Assembly (NCBI RefSeq): GCF_900110915.1
Contig: NZ_FOFG01000012.1
Span: 62,001 to 126,000 of the forward strand
Direction of reading: 5' to 3'
DNA length: 64,000 bases
DNA from: Faunimonas pinastri
Lineage (GTDB): Bacteria; Pseudomonadota; Alphaproteobacteria; Rhizobiales; Afifellaceae
This document shows positions 27,142 through 35,880 of the stretch, piece after piece. The position numbers and the translations under genes were made by a program. A model generated the notes under the pieces. That model worked only from the letters and a program-made list of their open reading frames with translations, was not told the DNA's origin and did not search any database. Within the stretch, counting starts at the first letter, position 1, and each line of letters opens with the position of its first letter.

Positions 27142-28464
27142 TTACAGCGGGGCGGCGTCGATGACATGGGCGAAGGAGCCCATGACGCGGCCGCGCCTGA
27201 GCCCCATCGCGCCGAGATCCTCGCCATCGGAGGTTTCCGCCGCGAAGAGTCGCTCCGCGTCGCCCTCGCGCAGGATCGTCGCATAGTGGAATTCGTGGCC
27301 GCGCAGTTCCGATGGCCACGGGAGGTCGGCCAGCGGCATCAACCGGCGATAGCCGAGATGCAGCTTCCGCCGGGCAAAGCTCGTGGAGAGCGGCAGCAGG
27401 CCGAGCATCCGATGCTCCCGCCCCTCCGCATCGATGAGGCTTTCACCGAGGCTCATGTAGCCGCCGCACTCGCCGTAGATCAGCGCACCGCGCCCCGCCG
27501 CGGCCCCCATGCCCGCGCGAAACCGATCCGCAGCCGCGAGCGTGCCGCCATGCAGTTCGGGATAGCCGCCCGGCAGGAAGACCGCGTCGGCCTCCGCGTC
27601 CGGCGGCTCGTCGGCCAGCGGCGAGAAAAACCGGATTTCCGCCCCCTGCCCGCGCCAGTCGGAGAGGAGATGCGGATAGGCGAAGCCGAATGCGCGGTCG
27701 CGCGCCACGGCGACGCGCTGCCCAAGCGGGACGAGCCGACCGGCGGACGCTTCGGCCCGGGCTGCCGGCAGGATCCGATCGGCCGAGCCAATGATCGAAT
27801 CGAGATCGCACCCGTCAGCCACGAGCCGGCCGGCCAGCGCGACGCGCGACGCGAGATCGACATGCTCTTCCGCCTGCACCAGACCGAGGTGCCGCGATGG
27901 CAGCGCCACGCCGGGATCGCGACGGACAAGGCCGACGAGCGGCACTGAGGCTCTGGCGAAACCTTCGCGGATCAGCCGCGCGTGGCGTTCGGAGCCGACC
28001 CCGTTCACCACGGCCCCGACGATGCGTATGCCGTCCGCCATGCGCGCGAACCCTTCCGCGATCGCCGCCGCCGACTGCGCCATGCCTTGCGCGGAAACAA
28101 CGAGCAGCACCGGCAGGCCGGTGATCCGCGCCAGTTCGGCCGTCGATCCCGCGCCGTGCGCACCGCCGTCGAAGAGGCCCATCACGCCCTCCACGACGAG
28201 AATGTCCGTTGCCGCCGCGTGGGCGGCGAGCCGGACGCGCACCCTGTCCGGGCCCATCGCCCAGGGATCGACATTGATCGCCACGCCGCCGCTGGCGGCT
28301 TCCAGAAAGCGCGGATCGAGATAGTCCGGCCCGCATTTCGCCGCCGCGACCGAGAGGCCGAGCTCCCGCAGGGCGGCGATGAGACCGATCGTGACCGTGG
28401 TCTTGCCGGAATGGCTGGAGGCGGCGGCGACGAGCAGCCCGCGCGGCGTGGGGTCCACCGTCAC
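27142..28464 (-). CDS. cobB: Cobyrinic acid a,c-diamide synthase
   Basis: The 440-residue glutamine-dependent enzyme amidates the a and c side chains of (hydrogeno)cobyrinic acid. The N-terminal P-loop segment ASSHSGKTTVTIGLIAAL belongs to the dethiobiotin-synthetase-like ATPase part. The C-terminal class I amidotransferase part has PGGYPELH and the nucleophile Cys in IYGECGGYMSLG. I chose GTG 28464, which overlaps the cobA stop in a GTGA; the frame upstream to 28683 lies wholly inside cobA and has no domain character. It is transcribed with cobA. Confidence 0.92.
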   Translation of the reverse strand: MTVDPTPRGLLVAAASSHSGKTTVTIGLIAALRELGLSVAAAKCGPDYLDPRFLEAASGGVAINVDPWAMGPDRVRVRLAAHAAATDILVVEGVMGLFDGGAHGAGSTAELARITGLPVLLVVSAQGMAQSAAAIAEGFARMADGIRIVGAVVNGVGSERHARLIREGFARASVPLVGLVRRDPGVALPSRHLGLVQAEEHVDLASRVALAGRLVADGCDLDSIIGSADRILPAARAEASAGRLVPLGQRVAVARDRAFGFAYPHLLSDWRGQGAEIRFFSPLADEPPDAEADAVFLPGGYPELHGGTLAAADRFRAGMGAAAGRGALIYGECGGYMSLGESLIDAEGREHRMLGLLPLSTSFARRKLHLGYRRLMPLADLPWPSELRGHEFHYATILREGDAERLFAAETSDGEDLGAMGLRRGRVMGSFAHVIDAAPL

Positions 28465-29324
28465 GCCAGGCGCGTTTCCGTCGCGGCGTGGCGCGTGCCC
28501 AAGGGATCGCTTTCCAGCGTGCGGCCGTCGAGCGCGCCGATCCAGTCCAGCGCGGCGCGCAGCCGCACGACCTCGCCCACCACCACGATTGCCGGCGGTT
28601 CCAGCGCGCTGGCGCGGAGATCGTCGGCGGCGCGGCCAAGCGTCGTCTCCAGCACGCGCTGCTTCTCCGTCGTCGCATCGCAAACGATCGCCACGGCTTC
28701 ATCCGCCTTGCGGCCCGCCGCCATCAGCGCGCCCGTGATCTGGTCGAGATGCTTCACCGCCATGTACATGACGATGACCGGAGAGCCCTTGGCGATGGCC
28801 GCCCAGTCGATGGAGGATGGCGCGAGCCCGGTCTGGTCGTGGCCGGTCAGGAACGTCACCGCCTGGTTGACGTCGCGGTGGGTCACGGGGATGCCGGCAT
28901 AGGCGAGCCCGCCGATGCCGGCGGAGATGCCGGGCACGATGCGGAACGGAATGCCCGCTTCCACCAGCGTCAACGCTTCCTCGCCGCCGCGCCCGAAGAC
29001 GAAGGGATCGCCGCCCTTCAGGCGGCAGACGCGCTTGCCGGACCGGGCGAGTTCCACCAGCCGGAGCGAGATGTCCCGCTGCTTCGGCGAGGGCTTGCCG
29101 CCACGTTTTCCCGCATATTCCACCGTTGCCCCGGGCCGCGCGAGCGACATGATCCGTTCGTCCACCAGCGCGTCATAGACGATGATGTCGGCCTGCGAGA
29201 TCGCGTTCGCGGCATGCAGGGTTAACAGGCCGGGATCGCCCGGGCCCGCTCCCACGAGCCACACCCATCCGGGTTCGAAGACCGGGAGATCGGCAAGGAG
29301 AGGGTTGCGAGCGGGGGAATCCAT
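28461..29324 (-). CDS. cobA: Uroporphyrinogen-III C-methyltransferase (cobalamin branch)
   Basis: The 287-residue SUMT methylates uroporphyrinogen III at C2 and C7 to precorrin-2. Motifs: LVGAGPGDPGLLTLHAA, GGDPFVFGRGGEEALTL, VPGISAGIGGLAYAGIPVTHR. It is the second SUMT in the window besides the C-terminal half of CysG, presumably dedicated to B12. It heads a two-gene minus-strand operon with cobB and is divergent from cbiD across a 74 bp gap. Confidence 0.95.
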   Translation of the reverse strand: MDSPARNPLLADLPVFEPGWVWLVGAGPGDPGLLTLHAANAISQADIIVYDALVDERIMSLARPGATVEYAGKRGGKPSPKQRDISLRLVELARSGKRVCRLKGGDPFVFGRGGEEALTLVEAGIPFRIVPGISAGIGGLAYAGIPVTHRDVNQAVTFLTGHDQTGLAPSSIDWAAIAKGSPVIVMYMAVKHLDQITGALMAAGRKADEAVAIVCDATTEKQRVLETTLGRAADDLRASALEPPAIVVVGEVVRLRAALDWIGALDGRTLESDPLGTRHAATETRLA

Positions 29325-29364
29325 GCGCTCCTTTTAGCCGCGAAGACGGTTGTGCAAAAGCGCA

Positions 29365-29392
29365 TTGGTGACGGCCGTCGCAGTCTCTATAG
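29365..29392 (+). promoter_or_regulatory. cbiD: Candidate cbiD promoter close to the start codon
   Basis: TTGGTG (29365-29370), 16 bases, then CTATAG (29387-29392) resemble a sigma-70 promoter. The -10 ends 6 bases before the ATG at 29399, so the message would have almost no leader. GAGGGG lies directly against the ATG, too close for a normal ribosome binding site. Confidence 0.4.
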
Positions 29393-29398
29393 AGGGGC

Positions 29399-30523
29399 AT
29401 GCCTCCCCACTCGCCCGACGACGGAGCACGACGCCCCAACCGGGGGGAAGACCGGCCGCTCCGCCGCGGCTGGACGACGGGCGCCTGCGCCACGGCCGCG
29501 GCGAAGGCCGCATGGAATGCGCTCCTGACGGGCGATTTCCCCGATCCCGTCACCATCCGCCTGCCGCGCGGCGAGACGCCGGCCTTTGCTCTCGCCCGCA
29601 CGGATCGGGGAGCTGACTGGGCCAGCGCCTCCGTGATCAAGGATGCGGGCGACGATCCCGACGTGACGCATGGCGCGGAGGTGGTCGCGACCGTGCGCCG
29701 GGGCGAAACCGGCACCGGCATCCGCTTTCGCGCGGGCGCGGGCGTCGGCACGGTGACCCGGCCCGGCCTGCCGATCCCGCCGGGCGAGCCTGCGATCAAT
29801 CCCGTTCCGCGCGCCATGATGATCGAGGCTCTTTCCGAGATCGGCGTCGCGCCGGATGCGGAAATCGAGATTTCCATCGTCGGCGGGGCGGCACTGGCAG
29901 AGAAGACGTGGAACCCGCGTCTCGGCATTGTCGGCGGCCTCTCGGTGCTCGGAACGTCGGGCATCGTGGTGCCCTTCTCCTGCGCCGCCTGGATCGCTTC
30001 CATCCATCGCGGCATTGATGTCGCGCGCGCGGGCGGCCTCGCCCATGTCGCGGGCTCGACCGGCAATATGTCCGAGCAGGCGGTGCAGAACCGCTACGGC
30101 CTGGAGGTTTCCGCGCTGATCGACATGGGCGATTTCGCCGGCGGCATGCTGAAATATCTCCGTACCCATCCCGTCCCGCAGGTGACGATTTCCGGCGGCT
30201 TCGCCAAGCTCACAAAGCTGGCGCAAGGCGCGCTGGACCTTCATTCCGCGCGCTCGCAGGTGGACAAGAGCTATCTCGCGACGCTTGCCCGCGAGCATGG
30301 CGCGCCGCCGGGCCTCATCGAAGCGCTGGAAGGCGTGAACACGGCGGCCGAGGCTCTGTCCCGCGCCGATGCGGCGGGCGTGCCGCTCGCGGCCATCGTC
30401 GGCCTGAAGGCACGGGATACCGCGCGTTCCGTGCTCGGCGATGGCCCGGTTCGTGTTAACGTGCTGGTGGTCGGCCGGGCCGGTGAGGTGCTGGCCGAGA
30501 GCGGCTTCGACCGGGACGCGTGA
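29399..30523 (+). CDS. cbiD: Cobalt-precorrin-5B C1-methyltransferase CbiD
   Basis: The 374-residue enzyme methylates C1 in the cobalt-early pathway. The family signature RGWTTGACATAAAKAAW is near residue 21, then PAINPVPRAMM and a Gly-rich SAM region VAGSTGNMSEQAVQ. CbiD is unrelated to CobF, the C1 methylase of the oxygen-dependent route, so its presence is informative about the pathway type. cobK follows with a one-base overlap (TGATG). Confidence 0.95.
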   Translation: MPPHSPDDGARRPNRGEDRPLRRGWTTGACATAAAKAAWNALLTGDFPDPVTIRLPRGETPAFALARTDRGADWASASVIKDAGDDPDVTHGAEVVATVRRGETGTGIRFRAGAGVGTVTRPGLPIPPGEPAINPVPRAMMIEALSEIGVAPDAEIEISIVGGAALAEKTWNPRLGIVGGLSVLGTSGIVVPFSCAAWIASIHRGIDVARAGGLAHVAGSTGNMSEQAVQNRYGLEVSALIDMGDFAGGMLKYLRTHPVPQVTISGGFAKLTKLAQGALDLHSARSQVDKSYLATLAREHGAPPGLIEALEGVNTAAEALSRADAAGVPLAAIVGLKARDTARSVLGDGPVRVNVLVVGRAGEVLAESGFDRDA

Positions 30524-31293
30524 TGGCACGAATTCTTCTTCTGGGCGGCACGGCCGAGGCCGCCGAAATCGCGGCAAGGCTCGCGGGCGACAACAGGCTC
30601 GACACGGTGACGTCGCTTGCCGGGCTGACGCAGCTGCCGACGCCGGTTGCCGGGCGCACGAGGCGCGGCGGCTTCGGCGGACCCGACGGGCTCGCCGCGA
30701 CGCTGACAAACGACCGTTACGACGCGCTGATCGACGCCACCCATCCCTTCGCCGCCCGCATCGCCGCCCATGCGGCGGAAGCGGCTGAGCGCGCCGGCGT
30801 TCCGCGCCTCAAGCTGGTGCGGCCACCCTTCCAGCGCCTGACAGGCGACACGATCCACGACGCCAGCAGCATCGGCGATGCGGTCGCGCTGCTGCCTTCC
30901 GGCGCGCGCGTCTTCGTGGCGGCAGGGCGTCGGGAGGCCGCCGCCTTTGCCGCACGCCCGGATCTCTGGTGCCTGGTTCGCATGATCGAAGCACCGGCCT
31001 TCGGCGAACCGCTGCCGCCGGGCGAACTGGTCCTGGGGCGGCCTGCCAGCGATTGGCGGGAGGAAGCGGAGCTCCTCAGGAAGCACCGCGTCGAGTGGAT
31101 CGTTTCCAAGGATTCCGGCGGCCGGGCCGGCGCGAAGATCGTCGCCGCGCGCAATCTCGGCCTGCCGATCGTGCTGGTCAGCCGACCGAAAGCGCCGGAA
31201 GGTCCAGTGGCGGAAAGCGTCGGCGAGGTGGTCGACTGGGTGGAGGCGACGCTGTTCGCAAGCGCGCCGTCCGACGTATCCGGCGAAGGCTGA
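30523..31293 (+). CDS. cobK: Precorrin-6A / cobalt-precorrin-6A reductase
   Basis: The 256-residue NADPH-dependent reductase of the CobK/CbiJ family begins ARILLLGGTAEAAEIAARLA and has DALIDATHPFAARIAAHAAEA, the family hallmark, and VSKDSGGRAGAKIVAARNL near the C-terminus. ATG 30523 shares its A with the cbiD stop. Its stop is 5 bp from the convergent amidotransferase gene. Confidence 0.94.
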   Translation: MARILLLGGTAEAAEIAARLAGDNRLDTVTSLAGLTQLPTPVAGRTRRGGFGGPDGLAATLTNDRYDALIDATHPFAARIAAHAAEAAERAGVPRLKLVRPPFQRLTGDTIHDASSIGDAVALLPSGARVFVAAGRREAAAFAARPDLWCLVRMIEAPAFGEPLPPGELVLGRPASDWREEAELLRKHRVEWIVSKDSGGRAGAKIVAARNLGLPIVLVSRPKAPEGPVAESVGEVVDWVEATLFASAPSDVSGEG

Positions 31294-31298
31294 ACGGC

Positions 31299-32027
31299 TC
31301 AGGCCGCGCGGATGTTGCCGGCCAGCGCCCGGCGATCCTGCGCCAGCCACAGGTCGAGGAAGCCCCAGAGCCATTCCCGCACCACGGGATCGTACCGGAA
31401 CCAGCCGCCGAGATGGTCGGAACGGGGCCGCGCCTGCGGCAGAGACATGCGCGACGCGCCATGCGTCGTCCAGCGGCAGGCCATCGCATAGGTGAGTTCG
31501 CTGTGGAACTGGAGGCCGAAGGCCGTGTCCTGCGTGCGGAAGGCCTGGTTTTCGAAGAACTCGCCGCGCGCCAGCAAGTCGCAGCCGGTGGGCATGTCGA
31601 ACCCCTCGCGGTGCCACTGATAGACCATGCGCGGCCAGTCGATGAACTGGCGACCCGACTCGGTCGGCTCCAGCTTGTAAAAGCCGATCTCCACCGCGCC
31701 GTCGCAATGAGTGCAGACATCGCCGCCGAGATGCTTCACCAGCATCTGCGCGCCCAGGCAGATACCGAGGAACGGCGCCCCCTCGCGGAGGCAGACACCG
31801 ATCCACTCGATCTCGCGCCGGACGAAGTCGTCATTGTCGTTGGCGCTCATCGGACCGCCGAAGATCACCGCGCCGGAATAGCCCGCCATCGTGTCCGGCA
31901 GCGGATCGCCAAAGCGCGGCCGCCGGATATCCAGGGTGAATCCCTTGCGAACCAGCATCTGCCCCAGCTTTCCGGGGCTCGACGTTTCCTGGTGAAGAAC
32001 GATCAGTATCTTCGGTGCGGCGGTCAT
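31299..32027 (-). CDS. Class I glutamine amidotransferase family protein (GMP-synthase-like)
   Basis: The 242-residue stand-alone amidotransferase-fold protein has the nucleophile elbow FLGICLGAQML and the catalytic His in GLQFHSELTYAMACRW; the acidic partner sits in the SEL turn. Such proteins usually hydrolyse gamma-glutamyl or related amides, or give ammonia to a synthase. No partner synthase is adjacent, and the substrate is unknown. It is convergent with cobK, so a role in cobalamin side-chain amidation is not implied. Confidence 0.85.
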   Translation of the reverse strand: MTAAPKILIVLHQETSSPGKLGQMLVRKGFTLDIRRPRFGDPLPDTMAGYSGAVIFGGPMSANDNDDFVRREIEWIGVCLREGAPFLGICLGAQMLVKHLGGDVCTHCDGAVEIGFYKLEPTESGRQFIDWPRMVYQWHREGFDMPTGCDLLARGEFFENQAFRTQDTAFGLQFHSELTYAMACRWTTHGASRMSLPQARPRSDHLGGWFRYDPVVREWLWGFLDLWLAQDRRALAGNIRAA

Positions 32028-32099
32028 GGCGTGTGCGGAATGCAGGGCTGAGAAGGCGAAAGGATGGCCGGGCGGAGTGTGCCTCGACCGTCGGTCGAA

Positions 32100-32558
32100 T
32101 CACCCTAGCAATTTTTCGGCCACCTTGGCCTTGATCGCAAGGCGATCCTCGCGCGACACGGCCAGAAGCTCGGCCACGCGCCAGACGAGGTTCTCCTCGA
32201 ATTCATGCGCGACCCCATCGGCGAAGACGATCTCCCAGAGATCCTCCACCACCCGCCGGCATTGCTCTTGGGTGAAATGCCGCTTCAGGACGCTGGTGAA
32301 GCGATAAAGATCGACCGCTTCGCCTTCCGCGGCGACGGCATCGGCGACAAGCGCCTCGAGATCTTCGTCGCTCAGCCGGAATTGCGAGGCCAGGATATCC
32401 CGCAGTTTGTCACGCTCGGGCTCGCTGATCTTGCCGTCCACCGACATGGCGTGAACGAGAAGGGCCGCCAGCGCGAGCCGCTGATCGTCCTCTCCGAAAT
32501 GCCGGTCTGCCGGGCCGGACAGGGAGGTGAGAAAGTCACGAATGGCGGCAAGCATCAT
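32100..32558 (-). CDS. TerB-family protein
   Basis: The 152-residue all-helical acidic protein has the TerB/DnaJ-associated repeat: ALAALLVHAMSVDGKISEPERDKL near residue 30 and a second copy VEDLWEIVFADGVAHEFEENLVWRVAELL near residue 102, each with the acidic metal-binding loop (DGKISEPE, DGVAHEFE). Family members are called tellurite-resistance proteins, but stand-alone copies like this are of unknown function. No other ter gene is near. Confidence 0.85.
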   Translation of the reverse strand: MMLAAIRDFLTSLSGPADRHFGEDDQRLALAALLVHAMSVDGKISEPERDKLRDILASQFRLSDEDLEALVADAVAAEGEAVDLYRFTSVLKRHFTQEQCRRVVEDLWEIVFADGVAHEFEENLVWRVAELLAVSREDRLAIKAKVAEKLLG

Positions 32559-32665
32559 GGTCTCCCGCGGTAATCCGCGAACAGGATCATCAATTCATCA
32601 CGATTGTTTTCCGACCAAACGTCATAGTGCCGCACGAAGATCCGCACGATGTGAAGGCGGCCGGA

Positions 32666-32908
32666 CTATTCCGTTTGCAGCTGCGCCGACTCGAGGTCAT
32701 CCAGCGCCGCGCGGAACAGGTCGATCAGGCATTCGCGGCCTTCCTGCAGTGTGGCGTCTACGTTACCGGTCTGTTCGCGGAGCTGGAAGGAAAACGCGAA
32801 GTTGAAGACCCGGTCTTCCGAGCGAACCATGACGTCCATGCAGGCCTTCTCACGGTTCTCGTGATCCGGCTCGTAATGCAGGTCCCTGACACTGATCCTG
32901 GCTTCCAT
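32666..32908 (-). CDS. Small conserved-looking protein of unknown function
   Basis: Starting at ATG 32908 it encodes 80 residues beginning MEARISVRDLHYEPDHE, with a mixed hydrophobic/charged pattern and a helical C-terminus ECLIDLFRAALDDLES. The region upstream in frame looks non-coding, hence this start. No motif, signal peptide or membrane segment is seen. It lies 118 bp downstream of hmuV on the same strand and could be a distant member of that operon. I do not recognise the family. Confidence 0.6.
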   Translation of the reverse strand: MEARISVRDLHYEPDHENREKACMDVMVRSEDRVFNFAFSFQLREQTGNVDATLQEGRECLIDLFRAALDDLESAQLQTE

Positions 32909-33026
32909 CGCCGCCCTTCCTGTCGTTCGTCGTTGTGCAGGATCGCCGAAAAGCATTGAAAGTCCTTGAAGCTTCCGGCGGCGCGCATGAACTCTCGCTG
33001 CGTGGCTTCAACGCGCGCCGGACCCG

Positions 33027-33815
33027 TTACCGGCGGGCATGCGGCAGCACCGCGGGCCGGCCGGTGCCGCCGTGAAGCTGGACCTGGAGGCGCACGCCGA
33101 ACGCGCTTTCGATCAGGCCTTCGGTCATGATGTCGACCGGCGCGCCCTCTCCCACGATCCGGCCGCCGGAGAGGACGACCAGCCGGTCGGCGTAGAGCGC
33201 CGCGATGTTGAGGTCGTGCAGGATCGCCAGTGCGCCGCCGCCTTGCCGGGCGTGGTCGCGCGCAATGTCGAGAATGGTGAACTGGTGGCGAATGTCGACG
33301 CTGGCGGTTGGCTCGTCGAGGAAAAGCCAGCGCTCGGATGCGGGGGAGCCGCCGCATTCCAGTTGGGCCAGGATCCGGGCGATCTGCACGCGCTGCTGCT
33401 CTCCCCCGGAAAGCTGGCGATAAAGCCGGCCCCCGCAGCCATCGAGCCCGACGCGGGAAAGCAGGGCGAGGGGTATGCGGCGCCTCTCCTCGGGCTGGAG
33501 CGTATCCGCCACGGTCAGGCCAAGCGACACGACCTCATAGACAGTGAAGGGAAAGCCGACCTCCGTGGATTGCGCCAGCACGGCGCGGCGTTGCGCCAGT
33601 TGCCGCCGCGGCCAGTCCGCGAGATCGCGCCCGTCGAAGAGCACACGGCCGGTCGCGGGTGCGAGCGTGCCGGTCAACGCCTTCAACAGCGTCGACTTTC
33701 CCGCTCCATTCGGTCCGATCACGATGCAGAGTTCGCCGGCGCGAAGCTGCAGGTCGATGTTCTCCAGCACCTTGCGGCCGGAAAGCGCGACCGAAAGGCC
33801 TTCCGCGCGGATCAT
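33027..33815 (-). CDS. hmuV: Heme ABC transporter ATP-binding protein
   Basis: The 262-residue ATPase powers heme import across the inner membrane. Walker A is GPNGAGKSTLLK, the signature is LSGGEQQRVQIARIL, Walker B is WLFLDEPTA, and the H-loop His lies in ALAILHDLN. It overlaps hmuU by ATGA and is the last clear gene of the hemP-hmuSTUV operon. Confidence 0.95.
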   Translation of the reverse strand: MIRAEGLSVALSGRKVLENIDLQLRAGELCIVIGPNGAGKSTLLKALTGTLAPATGRVLFDGRDLADWPRRQLAQRRAVLAQSTEVGFPFTVYEVVSLGLTVADTLQPEERRRIPLALLSRVGLDGCGGRLYRQLSGGEQQRVQIARILAQLECGGSPASERWLFLDEPTASVDIRHQFTILDIARDHARQGGGALAILHDLNIAALYADRLVVLSGGRIVGEGAPVDIMTEGLIESAFGVRLQVQLHGGTGRPAVLPHARR

Positions 33816-34927
33816 GCGGCGGCCAGCAGGCTGCGGCGACCGAGCAGGAGCCAGAGAAAGAAGGGCGCCCCGATCAGCGCCGTCACGATGCCGATCGGCA
33901 GTTCGGCCGGTGCGATGACGGTGCGGCAGATCGTGTCGGCACCGATCAGGAGCACCGCCCCGAGCAGGCCGGATGCCGGCAGCAGCAGCGCATGGCGCGG
34001 GCCGATCACCAGCCGCAGCAGGTGGGGAGCGAGAATGCCGATGAAGCCGATCGGCCCGGCCAGCGCCACCGCGCCGCCGACGGAAGCAGCCACGGCGAAG
34101 ATGGCGATGCGTTTCAGCCGCTGCACGGAAAAGCCGAGATGCTGGGCCTCGCTCTCGCCGAGCAGCATGGCGTCCAGTCCACGCGCAATCGCCGGGAGGA
34201 TCGCGAATGTCGCGAGCGCGAAGGGCAGCATGGCGGCCACCGCCGTCCAGCTTGCGCCGCCGAGGCTGCCCATGGTCCAGAAGGTGACATCGCGAAGCTG
34301 GCGATCGTCGCTGGCCAGCACGAGGAGGCCGGTGAGCGCGCCGGAAAGGGCCGCGATGGCGATGCCGGCCAGCAGCATCATGGCGATCGAGGTCTGGCCG
34401 TCCCGCGTCGCGATCCGGTAGAGCAGCAGTGTGGTGCCGAGCGCGCCGACAAAGGCGCCGACCGGCAACAGCAGACCGACGGGCAGGTCGAGGCCGCCGA
34501 ACAGCGCATCGCCCAGGACGATGACCGCGACCGCCGCAAGCCCCGCGCCGGAGGAGACGCCGACGAGACCGGGATCTGCCAAAGGATTGCGAAAGAGCCC
34601 CTGCATCACGCAGCCGGAAATCGCGAGCACGCCGCCGATCAATCCGCCCAGCACCGCGCGTGGCAGGCGGATCTCGTAAAGGATCAGCCAGTCGCGCGCG
34701 GCGAGCGCATCGGTGACGCCCGCGAGCCGGGCGAGCGGCAGAGTGATCGCACGGCCGGGCAGAAAGCCGGTGGGGCCGGTCGCCACCGAAATCAGGATCG
34801 TCGCGATCAGAATCAGGACAAGCAGCCCGGCCACCAGCCGCCCGAGCGGCGCGCGGTCACCGGCAATGACCTCCGCCGCGCCCTCGCCGCGTCGAAACGG
34901 CAGGGGCAGGAAGCCCTCCGCCATCAT
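33812..34927 (-). CDS. hmuU: Heme ABC transporter permease (FecCD family)
   Basis: The 371-residue permease has about ten membrane segments. Typical FecCD stretches are YEIRLPRAVLGGLIGG, MQGLFRNPLADPGLVGVSSGAG and GPIGFIGILAPHLLR. The N-terminal 30 residues are cytosolic. ATG 34927 overlaps the hmuT stop; a second ATG directly follows and is equally usable. Confidence 0.95.
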   Translation of the reverse strand: MMAEGFLPLPFRRGEGAAEVIAGDRAPLGRLVAGLLVLILIATILISVATGPTGFLPGRAITLPLARLAGVTDALAARDWLILYEIRLPRAVLGGLIGGVLAISGCVMQGLFRNPLADPGLVGVSSGAGLAAVAVIVLGDALFGGLDLPVGLLLPVGAFVGALGTTLLLYRIATRDGQTSIAMMLLAGIAIAALSGALTGLLVLASDDRQLRDVTFWTMGSLGGASWTAVAAMLPFALATFAILPAIARGLDAMLLGESEAQHLGFSVQRLKRIAIFAVAASVGGAVALAGPIGFIGILAPHLLRLVIGPRHALLLPASGLLGAVLLIGADTICRTVIAPAELPIGIVTALIGAPFFLWLLLGRRSLLAAA

Positions 34928-35880
34928 CGGCCGGCGCTCATCCAGGGACGCGCCTCCAGTTCAGGCAGAGCGAGGTCGGGATAAAGCGCGGCGGCGAGAT
35001 CGCGGACCGCGAAGGCGATACGTGGGCCGAAGCCGAGAAGATAAAGGCCGTCCATGACGACGATCCGGTCGTTGCGGACCGCGGGTGTGGCCGCCAGCGC
35101 GGCGTCAGACTTGATGCTCTCCGCGTTCAGGCCGTCGCCGCCATTGCCCATCACGACGATGGCGTCGGGAGCGGCGGCGAGCAGCGCCTCCGTGCTGAGC
35201 TGCCTGTAGCCGTCATAGCCATGGATCGCGTTTTCCGCCCCGGCAAGCTTCAGCATGGCATCGGCTGCCGTACCCTGCCCCGCCGCCATGACCCGGCCGC
35301 CGCGCTGGCTCAGCACGAAGAGCACCCTGGCGCGCGAGGGCACCTCGGCCACCGCCTTTTCCACCCGGTCGAGATCGGCCTCCACGGTTTTGGCGAAGGT
35401 TTCGCCCTTCGCGCTCTCGCCCGCGACGTCGGCGATGAAGCGGATCTTCTTCGCCACCCCGGCCGCATCCTGCTCGCTCGGCACGAGGACGAAGGGCACG
35501 GACGCTTTCTCCAGAAACGCGATCGTCGGGGCAGGCCCGGAGCCTTCTTCCGCCAGGATCAGGCTCGGCCGCAGCGACAGCACGCCTTCCGGCGAAAGCT
35601 GGCGCATGTAGCCGACATTCGGCTTGTCCTTCAGCGCCTGCGGCGGGAAGAGGCTGGTCGTGTCCACCGCCGCGATACGATCCCGCAGGCCGAGGGCGTA
35701 GAGGATTTCGGTCGTGGCACCACCGACGGACACGATGCGGGAGAGGTCATCGACGGTCACCTGTCGCCCGGCGGCATCCCGGACGATATGCGCCGTCTCC
35801 GCGCGAACCGGCAGGGCCGCGCCGATCCACAACACAGTGAGGGCAACGAGCCGGACCGATTCCTTGGCGGACGGTCTCAA
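34924..35880 (-). CDS. hmuT: Periplasmic heme-binding protein
   Basis: The 318-residue solute-binding protein has a signal peptide of about 27 residues (hydrophobic VALTVLWIGAALPV, cleavage after VRA) and a cluster A-II binding-protein core: RIVSVGGATTEILYALGL and VGYMRQLSPEGVLSLRPSLI. The conserved Tyr in VGYMRQL corresponds to a heme-ligand position in this family. It overlaps hmuS upstream and hmuU downstream by four bases each. Confidence 0.94.
   Translation of the reverse strand: MRPSAKESVRLVALTVLWIGAALPVRAETAHIVRDAAGRQVTVDDLSRIVSVGGATTEILYALGLRDRIAAVDTTSLFPPQALKDKPNVGYMRQLSPEGVLSLRPSLILAEEGSGPAPTIAFLEKASVPFVLVPSEQDAAGVAKKIRFIADVAGESAKGETFAKTVEADLDRVEKAVAEVPSRARVLFVLSQRGGRVMAAGQGTAADAMLKLAGAENAIHGYDGYRQLSTEALLAAAPDAIVVMGNGGDGLNAESIKSDAALAATPAVRNDRIVVMDGLYLLGFGPRIAFAVRDLAAALYPDLALPELEARPWMSAGR

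Noticed and set aside
32100-32558. TerB-like gene as part of a tellurite-resistance or phage-defence island
   Set aside because: No other ter gene, mobile element or toxin is near; it is a single gene between amidotransferase and heme uptake.
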